A stretch of 64,000 nucleotides of DNA from JAHEFT01 sp963766195 (GCA_963766195.1 CAVXYY010000005.1:992001-1056000), one strand, 5' to 3'; positions 39,601 through 49,592 are shown, numbered from the stretch's first letter. Numbers and translations are program-made. Notes: generated from the letters alone by a model not told the origin.

Positions 39601-42145
39601 ATGTCCAAAGTAACCGTTTCACAACTGGCTGACGTATTAGGTGTCGACAGCAAGAAGTTGCTATTGCAGCTTAACGATGCCGGCATCAAGGCCAGTAGTG
39701 GTGATGATGCGGTTTCCAACGATGACAAGAAAAAGTTGCTCGCCTATCTGCGGGCAAGTCATGGAAAAGTGGAAAGCGATGCAACAGCGCCCCGCCAGGT
39801 CACACTGAAACGGAAAACCGTCAGCGAATTACGCGTTTCAGGTTCCGGTCCGCGGGCCGCGACACGGACGGTAAATGTCGAAGTTCGCAAGCGCCGCACC
39901 TACGTCAAGCGGGAAGTCATCCAGGAACAGATGGGTGTTCCCGACTCTGACCGCGCGGAAGCCCAGAAGGCTCTGGATGAGTCACGCGCCAAGCGTGAGG
40001 CCGAAGAGCAGGCGCTGAAGGTGGCGGCGGAGGCTGTCAAGCAGCAAGAGGAAGAAGAGGCTCGCATGGCTGCCGAAGAGCAGGCCCAGAAGCGGGCGGA
40101 AGAGCAGTCGCGCAAAGATGCTGAAGAAAGAGCACAGCAGGAAGAGAAAGATCGCCGACGCGCCGAAGAAGAAGAACGCAAGCGCGAAGAAGAACGTTCC
40201 CGGAAAATGGCGGAAGAACAATTGCGGCGCGAACAGGAAAAGAGCCTGCCGAAAACGCGCTATGGCCGCAAGGAACTCCATGTCGCAGGTGGTGCAGCCT
40301 GCGCGACGCCGCAAGCCCGGTGTGCGCACGCGCCCGTCGTCTTCCGCTTCGACGGAGCACGGGTTTTCGCGCCCCACTGCGCCGGTGTTACGTGAAGTAG
40401 CAGATCCCTGAGGCCATCACCGTTGCCGATCTGGCCAAGCAGATGGCCGTCAAAGCGGGCGAAGTGATCAAGGTGCTGATGAAGATGGGCATCATGGTAA
40501 CCATCAATCAGAGCCTCGATCAGGACACGGCCTTCCTGGTCGTGGAAGAGATGGGCCATGTCGCCAAGCCGGCGGAAGAAAAAGACATTGAACTGGAGCT
40601 GATCGCCGAAGAACCGGAAGTCGAGGGTGAAGCACTGCCCAGGCCGCCGGTCGTAACCGTGATGGGGCATGTCGATCACGGCAAGACCTCGCTGCTCGAC
40701 CATATCCGGCATTCGCACGTAGCCGATGCAGAAGCGGGTGGTATTACGCAGCACATCGGCGCCTACCACGTCAAAACCGACCGCGGCGTCATCACGTTCC
40801 TGGATACGCCGGGCCATGCCGCATTCACGGCCATGCGCGCACGCGGTGCCCAGGCTACGGATATCGTCATCCTGGTGGTGGCCGCCGACGACGGTGTGAT
40901 GCCCCAGACCAGGGAAGCCATCCAGCATTCCCGGGCCGCCGGCACCCCGATCATCGTCGCGATCAACAAGATCGACAAGCCTGATGCGGACCTGGATCGA
41001 GTGAAAACCGACCTGTCCAAGGAAGAAGTGATTCCGGAGGACTGGGGCGGCAAGGATATCTTCGTCCATGTTTCCGCCAAGACCGGGGAGGGCATCGACG
41101 ACTTGCTCGAGAACGTGCTGCTGCAGGCCGAAGTGATGGAACTCACGGCGAACCCCGATGCGCTGGCGCGCGGCGTGGTCGTGGAATCCAGCCTGGACAG
41201 GGGACGCGGCCCGATCGCTACGCTGTTGATTCAGAATGGCACGCTGAAGCGCGGGGATATGATCCTGGCCGGGCAGGAGTACGGTCGCGTGCGCGCCATG
41301 TTCAATGAAAGCGGGGAAGCCATCGAATCGGCCGGGCCTTCCATGCCGGCGGTGGTGCAGGGATTGTCCGGCGTCCCGCAAGCCGGCGATGAAGTGCTGG
41401 CCGTGGCGAATGAGCGGAAGGCCAGGGATGCCGCTTCACAAAGGCAGGATCGTCAACGTGAAGGACGCCTGGCCCGGCAGCAGGCCGCCAATCTGCAGAA
41501 CCTGTTCGAAAGCATGGGCAAAGAGCAGACGACCAATGTGAATCTGCTGATCCGCGCCGACGTGCAGGGCAGTGTCGAGGCGCTTGCGCGATGCATTGAC
41601 CAAGCTCAGCAATGATGAAGTCAAAGTGAATATCATTGCTTCCGGAGTGGGCGCAATCACCGAGAACGATGCATCACTGGCCCAGGCTTCAGACGCCATC
41701 ATCATCGGTTTCAACGTGCGGGCAGATGCCACCGCAAGAAAAGTCATCCAGGAACACGAACTGGATCTGCATTATTACAGCGTAATTTACGATGCCATTG
41801 ACGAAGTGACCAAGGCAATCAACGGTCTCCTCGGAACCGAGGTCAAGGAAAACATTGTCGGCCTGGCCGAAGTCAGGGACGTTTTCCGCTCGTCCAAGAT
41901 GGGCGCCATTGCAGGTTGCCTGGTGGTCGAGGGAATCGTGAGAAAAGCGCAATCCCATCCGCGTCCTGCGTGAAAACGTGGTGATTTTCGAGGGCGAACT
42001 CGAATCCCTGCGCCGCTTCAAGGACGCTGTCAACGAAGTGCAGGCCGGCACCGAGTGCGGAATCGGCGTGAAAATGTACAACGATGTCCGGCCCGGCGAC
42101 CAGATCGAGTGTTTCGAGCGCATTGAAGTTGCGCGCACTCTCTGA
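39601..42145 (+). CDS. infB: Translation initiation factor IF-2, four frameshifts
   Basis: GTPase that brings fMet-tRNA to the 30S subunit. After the N-terminal VSQLADVLGVDSKKLLLQL domain comes a long charged Glu/Lys/Arg/Ala-rich linker (about residues 120-220). The GTPase motifs are GHVDHGKTSLLDHI (G1), DTPGHAAF (G3), NKID (G4) and SAKTGEGI (G5). Single extra bases near 40298, 40406, 41584 and 41943 break the frame; repairing them yields REVADPEAITVADLAKQMAV, EALRDALTKLSNDEVKV and VRKRNPIRVLRENVVIFEG. Corrected length is 846 residues, ending ERIEVARTL. Confidence 0.95.
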
Positions 42146-42157
42146 GGATCGTGAACA

Positions 42158-42544
42158 GTGCCTCGTGATTTCAAACGTTCGGAGCGCGTGGCCGGTACCC
42201 TGCGAAGAGAACTGGCCCAGCTGATCCAGAAAGAGGTCAAGGATCCGGAAGTCGGGTTTATCAGCCTCTCGGACGTGGAGGTGTCACGCGATATTTCACA
42301 CGCGAAAATCTTCGTAACCGTATTTGAAGCCGACAAGGCCGCTGCCAGTATCAAGGCGCTGAACAAGGCGGCAGGGTATTTGCGCAAACGCCTCGGACAG
42401 GAGATGCGAATCCGGTCTGTCCCTGAATTGCATTTTGTGCACGATGCATCGGTGGAAACCGGCCTGCAAATGGACAGCCTGATCGAGGCCGCCGTCGCAT
42501 CCGATCGGCACGAACCAGGGGATGTCGAGCGGGACGAGGAATGA
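42158..42544 (+). CDS. rbfA: Ribosome-binding factor A
   Basis: Cold-shock and 30S maturation factor of 128 residues. It starts with GTG at 42158 behind GAGG and has RSERVAGTLRRELAQLIQ, VKDPEVGFISLSDVEVSRD and RIRSVPELHFVHDASVE. Its TGA overlaps the truB ATG (ATGA). Confidence 0.96.
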   Translation: MPRDFKRSERVAGTLRRELAQLIQKEVKDPEVGFISLSDVEVSRDISHAKIFVTVFEADKAAASIKALNKAAGYLRKRLGQEMRIRSVPELHFVHDASVETGLQMDSLIEAAVASDRHEPGDVERDEE

Positions 42545-43517
42545 GCCGGCGGCGCAAAGGCCGGGACGTCCATGGCGTTGGTCCTGCTGGATAAACCGGC
42601 AGGTTACTCCTCCAACCAGGCAGTACAAAAGGTTCGATGGCTGTTCGGGGCCCGCAAAGCCGGTCACACCGGGAGCCTGGACCCGTTTGCAACCGGGATG
42701 TTGCCCATTTGCCTGGGCGAGGCCAGTAAGACGGCCGGCTTCATGTTGGACGCAACCAAGGTCTACGAGGCAACGGCGTTGCTGGGTAAAGCTTCCACCA
42801 CCGGTGACATCGAGGGCGAAATCTGCCGCGAATTGCCCGTACCTGCGCTTGATCGCATCAAAATTGACACCGTGCTGGCTGCTTTCCTGGGAGATATCGA
42901 GCAGGTTCCTCCCATGTATTCTGCGTTGAAGCACGATGGCCAACGGCTGTACAAGCTGGCGCGCGCCGGCCTGCAGGTGGAACGCAAAGCCCGTCCCGTG
43001 CAGATATTCAGCCTTGAATTACTCGAACTGGATTTGCCGTAATGCGTTTCAGGGTACGTTGCTCCAAGGGGACCTATATCCGCACGCTGGCCGAGGACAT
43101 TGCAGAAAAGCTCGATACCTGCGCACACCTGCATGCATTGCGCCGCCTTGAAGTAGAGCCGTTCCGGGCAGCAGGACATGATCGGCCTTGAAGAATTGAC
43201 CAGCCTGGCGGAGACACGGGGAAATCGATTCCTGCCTGCTGCCGGTCGACTCCGGCCTCGACCGACTGGCCGCTGGTCATTTTGGATCCCGGGCAAACAG
43301 AACGTTTCAGCCACGGCAATCCGGTGACGCGGATGCCGGACAAACCGGCCTGGTCCGCGTCTACGGCCCGGAAAACCAGCCTGTTGGGATTGGCGAAGTC
43401 AGCCCGGAGAATCACCTGAAACCCAAACGCCTGATGAACCTGCCTGCTCGCAGTAAAGGGAATCGGATTGGGGCGGTTTTCAGCTTTGCTGAAAGAAGTA
43501 CCACATCCGAAGGCTGA
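42541..43517 (+). CDS. truB: tRNA pseudouridine-55 synthase TruB, six indels
   Basis: Makes pseudouridine 55 in the tRNA T-loop. The true start is the ATG at 42541 (MSRRRKGRDVHGV). One extra G at 42580-42581 must be skipped to reach LLDKPAGYSSNQAVQKVRW and the catalytic GHTGSLDPFATGMLPICLGE. Further repairs: a missing base near 43040, extra bases near 43174, 43220 and 43262, and a missing base near 43331. They restore MRFRVRCSKGTYIRTLAEDI, MIGLEELTSLAETR, LLPVDSGLDDWPLVILDPG and GLVRVYGPENQPVGIGEV. Corrected length about 324 residues (E. coli 314). Confidence 0.9.
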
Positions 43518-43539
43518 ACGCGACTACAATACGCATATG

Positions 43540-43580
43540 GGTAAACGAGACAAAACCATGACCGGTTTTGCTTGTTTACC
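43540..43580 (+). other. Long two-part hairpin between truB and rpsO
   Basis: GGTAAAC (43540-43546) and CAAAACC (43551-43557) pair with GGTTTTG (43564-43570) and GTTTACC (43574-43580), making 14 base pairs with a small internal loop and a six-base apical loop. No T-tract follows, so it is more likely a processing or stability element than an intrinsic terminator. Confidence 0.6.
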
Positions 43581-43601
43581 GGTCAGGTCTGCGTATAGAA
43601 T
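43572..43601 (+). promoter_or_regulatory. Candidate sigma-70 promoter for rpsO
   Basis: TTGTTT (43572-43577) and TATAGA (43594-43599) are separated by 16 bases and lie about 120 bases before the rpsO start. A separate rpsO promoter at this place is known from E. coli; here it is inferred from sequence only. Confidence 0.45.
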
Positions 43602-43627
43602 ACGCGGCTCACTTACCACCGGGGCTT

Positions 43628-43693
43628 CGAAGTTTTTGCAAAGACCCATGTTTTGCCCGGAAATCTTTCCGGCGGGTTTTTTCAAAGGCTTCG
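43628..43693 (+). promoter_or_regulatory. rpsO leader with terminator-like hairpin and enclosing helix
   Basis: CCGGAAA (43657-43663) pairs with TTTCCGG (43666-43672) and is followed by CGGG and six T residues (43677-43682), as in an intrinsic terminator. The flanks CGAAG-T-TTTTG (43628-43638) and CAAAG-G-CTTCG (43683-43693) can pair with each other around it. Such a structure 25-90 bases before the S15 start suggests leader-mediated control, perhaps autoregulation by S15. Confidence 0.5.
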
Positions 43694-43718
43694 CGGCTCT
43701 AGATATGGAGATGGAACC

Positions 43719-43988
43719 ATGTCTTTTGATGCAAACGCAAAAGCAAAAATTGTCAGCGAGTACGCTCGTTCAGAAAGTGATACCGGGTCCCCAGAGGTCC
43801 AGGTCGCGCTGTTAACGGGTCGTATCCAATACCTCACCGACCATTTCAAGGCTCATAAAGGCGATCACCACTCACGGCGCGGATTATTGCGCATGGTGAA
43901 TCAGCGTCGTGGCCTGCTCGATTACCTTAAGAACAAGGACATCGAGCGCTATCGCGACCTGATCAAACGTCTCGGCTTGCGACGTTAA
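43719..43988 (+). CDS. rpsO: 30S ribosomal protein S15
   Basis: Primary 16S rRNA-binding protein of the small subunit platform. 89 residues from the ATG at 43719: MSFDANAKAKIVSEYARSES, TGSPEVQVALLTGRIQYLTDH and HHSRRGLLRMVNQRRGLLDY. An in-frame ATG upstream gives an extension unlike S15 and is ignored. pnp lies 99 bases downstream. Confidence 0.97.
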   Translation: MSFDANAKAKIVSEYARSESDTGSPEVQVALLTGRIQYLTDHFKAHKGDHHSRRGLLRMVNQRRGLLDYLKNKDIERYRDLIKRLGLRR

Positions 43989-44087
43989 GCGTCCCTGCAT
44001 CACGACTTGGCTTCGCTCTGGTGGACTATCGGTCTGCCGGAGCGTTCGCGTATACGGCTTTTAACAATTTAAACAGGAAACTGTCCA

Positions 44088-46185
44088 GTGCAAAAACTGA
44101 CTAAAACTTTTAAATACGGCGACCACGAGGTCAAGCTTGAAACCGGGCAGATCGCCCGCCAGGCCAATGGCTCCGTGATGGTATCAATGGGCGACACAGT
44201 GGTCATGGTGACCGTTGTTGGCCGCAGGGAAGCTGATCCGGGCCGCCCGTTTTTTCCGCTGACGGTGAATTACCAGGAAAAATTTTACGCCGCAGGCCGC
44301 ATCCCCGGCGGCTTTTTCAAGCGTGAAGGGCGTCCCACCGAGCAGGAAACCCTGATCTGCCGGCTGATTGACCGTCCGATCCGGCCGCTTTTCCCCAAGG
44401 GCTTCATGAACGAAGTGCAGGTCATTGCAACGCTGATGTCTTCCAACCCGGAAATCAGCGGTGATATCCCGGCCCTTATCGGTACTTCGGCAGCCCTGGC
44501 GCTGTCCGGCATACCGTTCAACGGCCCGATTGGCGCCGCCCGGGTCGGTTACATCGATGGAAACTACGTTCTTAATCCGACCAAGAGCCAGTTGGCAGAA
44601 TCTGCACTGGACCTGGTCGTCGCGGGTACGGAAAGCGCCGTATTGATGGTTGAGTCCGAGGCCAAGCTGCTTTCGGAGGAAGTCATGCTGGGCGCAGTGA
44701 CCTTTGGTCACGAAGCTTCAAAGGCGGTTGTTCAGGCAGTCCGTGAACTGGCTGCTGAAGCCGGCGTGGAGTCCTGGGAATGGGACAGCGCCCGTGGCCG
44801 ATGAGTCGTTGGCCGTCAAGGTTGGCGAACTGGCCAGCCAGGGCCTGACGGACGCGTACGCGATTGCAGACAAGATGCAGCGCCATGGCGCGATCGGCGA
44901 GGTCAAGAAATCAGTCGTCGAAGCGCTGTGTAATGCCGGAAGACGAAAATGCGCCTTCGCAGGACGCCGTTTCAGGCGCGTTTCTACAAGATTGAAAAAT
45001 CCCTGGTGCGTGAACGCATTCTTTCCGGCAACCCGCGTATCGACGGCCGCGACCTGAGCACGGTGCGCCCGATCAGCGTTGAATGTGGCGTACTGCCGCG
45101 CGCACATGGTTCGGCGCTGTTCACCCGGGGTGAAACCCAGGCCATCGTCGCCACCACCCTGGGCACCGGGCGTGACGCACAGATTATCGATGCGGTAACC
45201 GGCGAGTACAAAGACCCGTTCATGCTGCACTACAATTTCCCCCCGTTCTGCGTGGGTGAGACGGGCTTCATGAGTGGTCCGAAGCGCCGCGAAATCGGCC
45301 ATGGCCGGCTGGCGCGTCGCGGTGTAGCCGCCATGTTGCCGACCATGGAAGAGTTCCCCTACGTGATTCGCGTGGTGTCTGAAATTACCGAATCGAATGG
45401 CTCCAGTTCCATGGCTTCGGTTTGCGGTACTTCGCTGGCCCTGATGGACGCCGGTGTGCCGGTCAAGGCGCCGGTTGCCGGTATCGCCATGGGCCTGATC
45501 AAGGAAGGCGACCGTTTCGCCGTGCTGTCCGATATCCTCGGCGATGAAGATCACCTCGGCGACATGGATTTCAAGGTGGCCGGTAGCGAAGAGGGAATTA
45601 CCGCTTTGCAGATGGACATCAAGATCGAAGGCATCAACGAGGAAATCATGAAGATTGCGCTGTCGCAAGCCCGCGACGGCCGTAACTTTATCCTGGGCGA
45701 GATGAACAAAGTCATCAACCAGCCCAGAAGCGAAATGTCCGAATACGCTCCGCGCCTGATGACCATCAAGGTTCACCCGGACAAGATTCGCGACGTGATC
45801 GGCAAGGGTGGCGTGACCATCCGCTCCATCACGGAGGAAACCGGTTGTACGATCGATATTGCCGATGACGGTACGGTCACCATCGCCTCCGTGAACAAGG
45901 AAGCGGCGGACGAAGCACGCAAGCGCATCGAGCAGATCACTGCCGACGTCGAACCGGGCCAGATTTTTGAAGGCAAGGTCATCAAGATCATGAACTTCGG
46001 CGCCTTTGTTTCTTTGACCCCGGGTCGTGACGGCCTCGTGCATATTTCGCAACTCTCGGATGAGCGCGTGGAAAATGTCACCGACGTGGTAAAAGAAGGC
46101 GATATCGTGAAAGTGAAAGTCCTGGAAGTCGACAAGCAGGGCCGTATTCGCCTGAGCATGAAGGCTGCGAACGAAGAAGGCTTAA
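44088..46185 (+). CDS. pnp: Polynucleotide phosphorylase, frameshifted
   Basis: 3'-5' phosphorolytic exoribonuclease. It starts at GTG 44088 after AGGAAAC. First RNase PH domain (VVGRREADPGRPFFPLTVNY, GGFFKREGRPTEQETLICRL), an alpha-helical linker, second RNase PH domain (LPRAHGSALFTRGETQAIV), KH domain (RDVIGKGGVTIRSITEETG) and S1 domain (EGKVIKIMNFGAFVSLTPGR). Extra bases near 44782, 44938 and 44981 split it. A fourth, in the GG at 46179-46180, hides the probable TAA at 46183-46185 and would otherwise extend the frame through the terminator. Corrected length 697 residues (E. coli 711). Confidence 0.94.
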
Positions 46186-46209
46186 GCTCCCTTTCAGTAG
46201 TATTACCGG

Positions 46210-46237
46210 AAACGGCGCTCATCGAGCGCCGTTTTTG
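46210..46237 (+). terminator. Intrinsic terminator of the rpsO-pnp operon
   Basis: A ten-base-pair stem AACGGCGCTC (46211-46220) / GAGCGCCGTT (46224-46233) with a three-base loop is followed by TTTTTG. It lies 25 bases after the corrected pnp stop. Confidence 0.92.
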
Positions 46238-46240
46238 TTT

Positions 46241-46351
46241 GTAGGAGCGAATTTATTCGCGAAAAATGTAGGAGCGATTTTAATCGCAATTTCAGGAGCG
46301 GATTTATCCGCGATTGGTTTAAAAAACATTCGCGAATAAATTCGCTCCTAC
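46241..46351. repeat. Array of four REP-like GTAG palindromes
   Basis: Units at 46241-46262, 46268-46288 and 46293-46313 are direct copies of GTAGGAGCG(N)8CGC (the third starts CAGGAGCGG). 46330-46351 is the same unit inverted (TCGCGAATAAATTCGCTCCTAC), a near-perfect complement of the first. Repeats beginning GTAG in intergenic space are typical of REP elements moved by RAYT transposases; no RAYT gene lies in this window. The array fills the gap between convergent pnp and the GMC gene. Confidence 0.8.
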
Positions 46352-46352
46352 A

Positions 46353-47964
46353 TCATTCTCCCAGAATCAGGTCGGCCGCTTTTTCAGCGATGACCATGGT
46401 CGGCGCATTGGTGTTTCCACCCGGTCAGGGTCGGCATGATCGAAGCGTCAACAACGCGCAGCGATTCGAGACCGTGTACCTTCAAAGTATCGTCTACCAC
46501 GGCCATTTCATCATGACCCATCTTGCAGGTGCCCACCGGGTGATACACCAGTCCCAGCCTTTCCTTGCACCTGGCCAGTATGTCATCGTCGCTTTGTGCT
46601 CCGGGCCCGGGTTCAACTCTGCGCCGCGGTAGTCGTCGAAACGCGGTGCCGCCAGGATTTTGCGGGCGACGCGGATTCCATCTCACCAGGGTTTTACGGT
46701 CATCGGGATGGTCCAGGAAATTCAGTTCAATCCGCGGCGGTGCAGTCGGGATCTGAAGACCGCAGGCTCATGCGCCCGCGGCTTTTCGGCCTCAATACGC
46801 AGACATGGCAGGAATATCCGCTTTGCGACATGAGTTTCAGGTTACGGCCGCTGTCGTCATAGAGCAGGGGAAGGAAGTGAAGCTGGATGTCCGGCGCATC
46901 CAGGTCCTGCTGAAGTTTTCAGAAAATGCGCCGGCCTGGGTCACTGAAGACTCGAGCTTTCCTTTTCTGCCGAAAAGGTAGCGAAATGGTTCACGCCACA
47001 TGCTCAGCAAGCCCGCCGGAGACGCTCTGAATCCATCCGTTTTCAGGCTTTCCTGCAAGACACAGGAATCGACATGCTCCTGCAGGTTCTGTCCGACGCC
47101 TGGAAGTGGGTGGAACGGGGTGATCCCCGCCTCTTCGAGTTCGCCTGCGTTGCCAATGCCCGACAACATCAGCAATTTTGGCGAATTATAGGCTCCCGCA
47201 CTGAGAATGACTTCCCTGTTCGCGTATACGCGTTTTAATTCCCCTTTCTGCCGGTACTCGATACCAACGGCTTTTTTTCCCTTGAACAGGATTTTTGTAG
47301 CCATCGCATTGCACTTGACGGCAAGATTCGGACGGCTCCTGGCCGGCCTGAGGTAAGCATGTGAAGCGCTGCAGCGTTTACCGTCTTTAATGGTGAATTG
47401 GTAAAAACCAGCGCCTTCCTGCTCGTTCACCGTTGAAGTCCTTGTTTAGCGGGTATCCCGCTTCAGACGCAGCCTGCAGAAACCGATCGTTAATCGGGTA
47501 GTAGTTCCGGCAATCCGATACGTAAAGCGGCCCGGAACCACCGTGAAGTTCGTTCACCGCCCCGTTCGTTGCATTCGTTTTTCTTGAAATACGGCAACAG
47601 GTCGTCCCAGCCCCAGCCCCGGTTTCCCAGCGAAGCCCAGTGATCGTAGTCCACGCGGTGGCCGCGGATATAAATCATCGCATTGATGGTGCTTCCGCCT
47701 CCCGAGGCCTCTTCCCTGCGGGCAAAAAATGGGCTTGCCGTGGCGAATGTCGGCGACCGGTTCGGCATCAAAACTCCAGTTGTATTTTTTGCTGAACATG
47801 AAATAAGCGAAAGCGCCGGGGATGGTGATAAAGGGGCTGACGTCTTCCGGGCCCGCTTCAAGCAGGCAGACCTTGTGGGTTCCACTGGCGGTCAAGCGGT
47901 TGGCAAGAACACAACCGGCAGAACCGCCGCCGGCAATGACGTAATCGAAAAGTTCTTTCTGCAT
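46353..47964 (-). CDS. GMC-family flavoprotein oxidoreductase (alcohol/choline dehydrogenase-like), eight indels
   Basis: FAD enzyme of the glucose-methanol-choline family, whose bacterial members oxidise choline or aliphatic alcohols. The N-terminal FAD site is DYVIAGGGSAGCVLANRLT; later motifs are INAMIYIRGHRVDYDHWASLG, VILSAGAYNSPKLLMLSGIG and the C-terminal CKERLGLVYHPVGTCKMGHD with VDASIMPTLTGGNTNAPTMV (after repair). Extra bases near 47702, 47556, 47428, 46732, 46680 and 46420 and missing bases near 46915 and 46605 break it. Corrected length is 535 residues, normal for the family. The start at 47964 is preceded by GGAGAACC. It lies 15 bases after the acyltransferase gene, suggesting a shared transcript. 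Substrate unknown; a fatty alcohol fits the neighbours. Confidence 0.82.
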
Positions 47965-47979
47965 CTCAGGTTCTCCGGG

Positions 47980-49369
47980 TCAGTGGAGCAAGGCATTGCG
48001 GTTTTTAGCACGTTGAACTCTTCGCCGAATCAGCTCTGCCAGCCTGTCCAGGTTTTCGAGATCTCTGGTAGCGACAATTCCAAAGTTCAGGACACCGGCG
48101 CAACTGAACAGGGTAATATTCATCCGCAGGCCGGGCACCAGGATGCTGATCGGGTACATCTGTTCGAGTTTTGCACCTTTCAGGAAAAGCGGGTGGGCCG
48201 GCCCCGGTACATTTGAAACCAGGGTGTACCCGTTGGTTGGGATCCGGTCGCTGAGTTTCATTTTCTCAATCAACTCCCCGGTCAGGGCGGTTATCACCGT
48301 GTACTGCTGCATCGCTTCGGCCCGGACATTGGCAACCTGTTGCTTGACCTTGTGCAGTGAATGGCCGATTTCCGCCAGACGGCGGAAGGGATCATCTGTC
48401 GGGCTGGCCAGTTCAACCAGCGCCACGCCGAGCTTGTTGCCGGACACGCTGTCGTCGCCGCTGCGCAGGTTGACCGGCATCTGGATGGTCAGCGGGTGAT
48501 CTACTGCGTGGCCGATTTCTTCCAGGTAAAGGTGCAATGCGCCGTCAATACACGCCAGGGCGACGTGATTCAACGTGCAGCGGGTAGCCTTGCATACGGC
48601 CTTCACATCATCCATCGGGACAAACGTCGTTGCGATCTTACGCCCGGATGTTGCGCTGCCGGTTAACGGCGTCTCGTGGGCGGTATCGAACTGCAGCGAG
48701 ACGTTCTTGCGGGTTATGCCCGTTCTTTCAAGCACTTGCTGCGCTCCGAGCCTGGCCATCCCACCGGCCGTCAGCGCCTGGTTCCAGGCCACTGTAGCTC
48801 AGGGACCGGAGGGTCCCGGGCAGCGAAAAAGCATGCTTCCTTTTCTGCCTGACGACGGGGGCGGTCATGGTCCACGGTGGCGCCAATTTGGCTTCGGTCG
48901 CAGAAACGTTCAGGCTCTTGTTCAGCCAGGCCGTCATCGTCATGCCGTCCGCGTAGGCGTGGTGTACCTTGAAATATACGGCGAACCTGGCATTTTCGAT
49001 GTTGTCGACCAGGTGGTATTCCCACAATGGTCTGGATCGGTCCAGCAGCGGTTCATGCAGTCGCGCCACCAGTTCCCGCGCTTCTTTCCAGGTGCGGGCC
49101 TTTTTCGCACGGTGGTGGAAAACATGTTGTTCGACATCGAACCGGCGGCACGGCTGCCAGCCTGGGCCGGTCAGGCCGGTCAGCTGGATGGTGAGGTTAA
49201 ACGGTTCGGTCAACTGCTGGTGGGTCTTCAGTTCCCCGACCAGTTTACGGCCAAAATCGGCACCACAGTTCCGCGGTTTTTTGAATAACATCAAACCCGC
49301 TACGTGCTTGGGGCTCTCTTCCGATTCCGCGATGAAGAAAGCCAGATCCATTGCAGACAATTTTCTCAT
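47980..49369 (-). CDS. Wax ester synthase/diacylglycerol acyltransferase (WS/DGAT) family protein, frameshifted
   Basis: Acyl-CoA-dependent acyltransferase family that esterifies long-chain alcohols or diacylglycerol. It begins LSAMDLAFFIAESEESPKHV. The catalytic HHxxxDG reads HHAYADG at residues 136-142. The C-terminal DUF1298 part has MPVNLRSGDDSVSGNKLGVA, VSNVPGPAHPLFLKGAKLEQ and LNFGIVATRD. One extra base near 48788 splits the chain between SLSY and WNQALTAGG. Corrected length is 462 residues, as usual. It is upstream of the GMC gene on the same strand and divergent from the DUF1302 operon. The substrate cannot be told from sequence. Confidence 0.88.
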
Positions 49370-49467
49370 CGGTCGAATTCCGGTGGGATATGGAAAAAAA
49401 TGCTAACACAATTACGCACCGATTCTTCCTGGAGCAACTCCGGATAGGTGCTTTTTCCAAGAATCAA

Positions 49468-49516
49468 TGTGATCTAGATCATCACTTGACGACGGAGCTG
49501 AACTATATTTTCGCTG
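49468..49516 (+). promoter_or_regulatory. CRP-like operator and class II-type promoter before the DUF1302 operon
   Basis: TGTGATCTAGATCATC (49468-49483) matches the CRP consensus TGTGA-N6-TCACA in the whole left half and three of five right-half bases. A TATATT box (49504-49509) places the transcription start near 49516-49517, so the operator centre is at about -41.5, the class II CRP spacing; there is no good -35 element. The operator lies about 100 bases from the divergent acyltransferase start and could act on both directions. Confidence 0.45.
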
Positions 49517-49592
49517 CCATCTTCTTTAAAGGTTCAAATTTCGTTAAAGTGATACGCTAATGATTCCCGGTTTGTCGGAAGGAGAGACCACC

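Noticed and set aside
40000..40260. A repeat array or low-complexity insertion in infB
   Set aside because: The Glu/Lys/Arg/Ala-rich segment is the normal variable linker of IF-2.
44718..46052. A 444-residue open frame on the minus strand inside pnp
   Set aside because: It mirrors the codon structure of pnp, has no recognisable motif and is rich in His/Gly/Arg, as expected for an antisense shadow in G+C-rich DNA.
46183..46244. C-terminal extension of PNPase ending RRFCL
   Set aside because: The extension is translated from the terminator stem-loop itself. Removing one G at 46179-46180 gives a TAA just before the terminator.
600..49000. Programmed +1 frameshifting as a genome-wide recoding system
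   Set aside because: Most breaks need a +1 shift, which is suggestive, but the sites share no slippery sequence or stop context. They differ in base (A, C, G or T runs), four are shifts in the other direction, and long stretches of essential genes have none. Miscalled homopolymer lengths explain them better.
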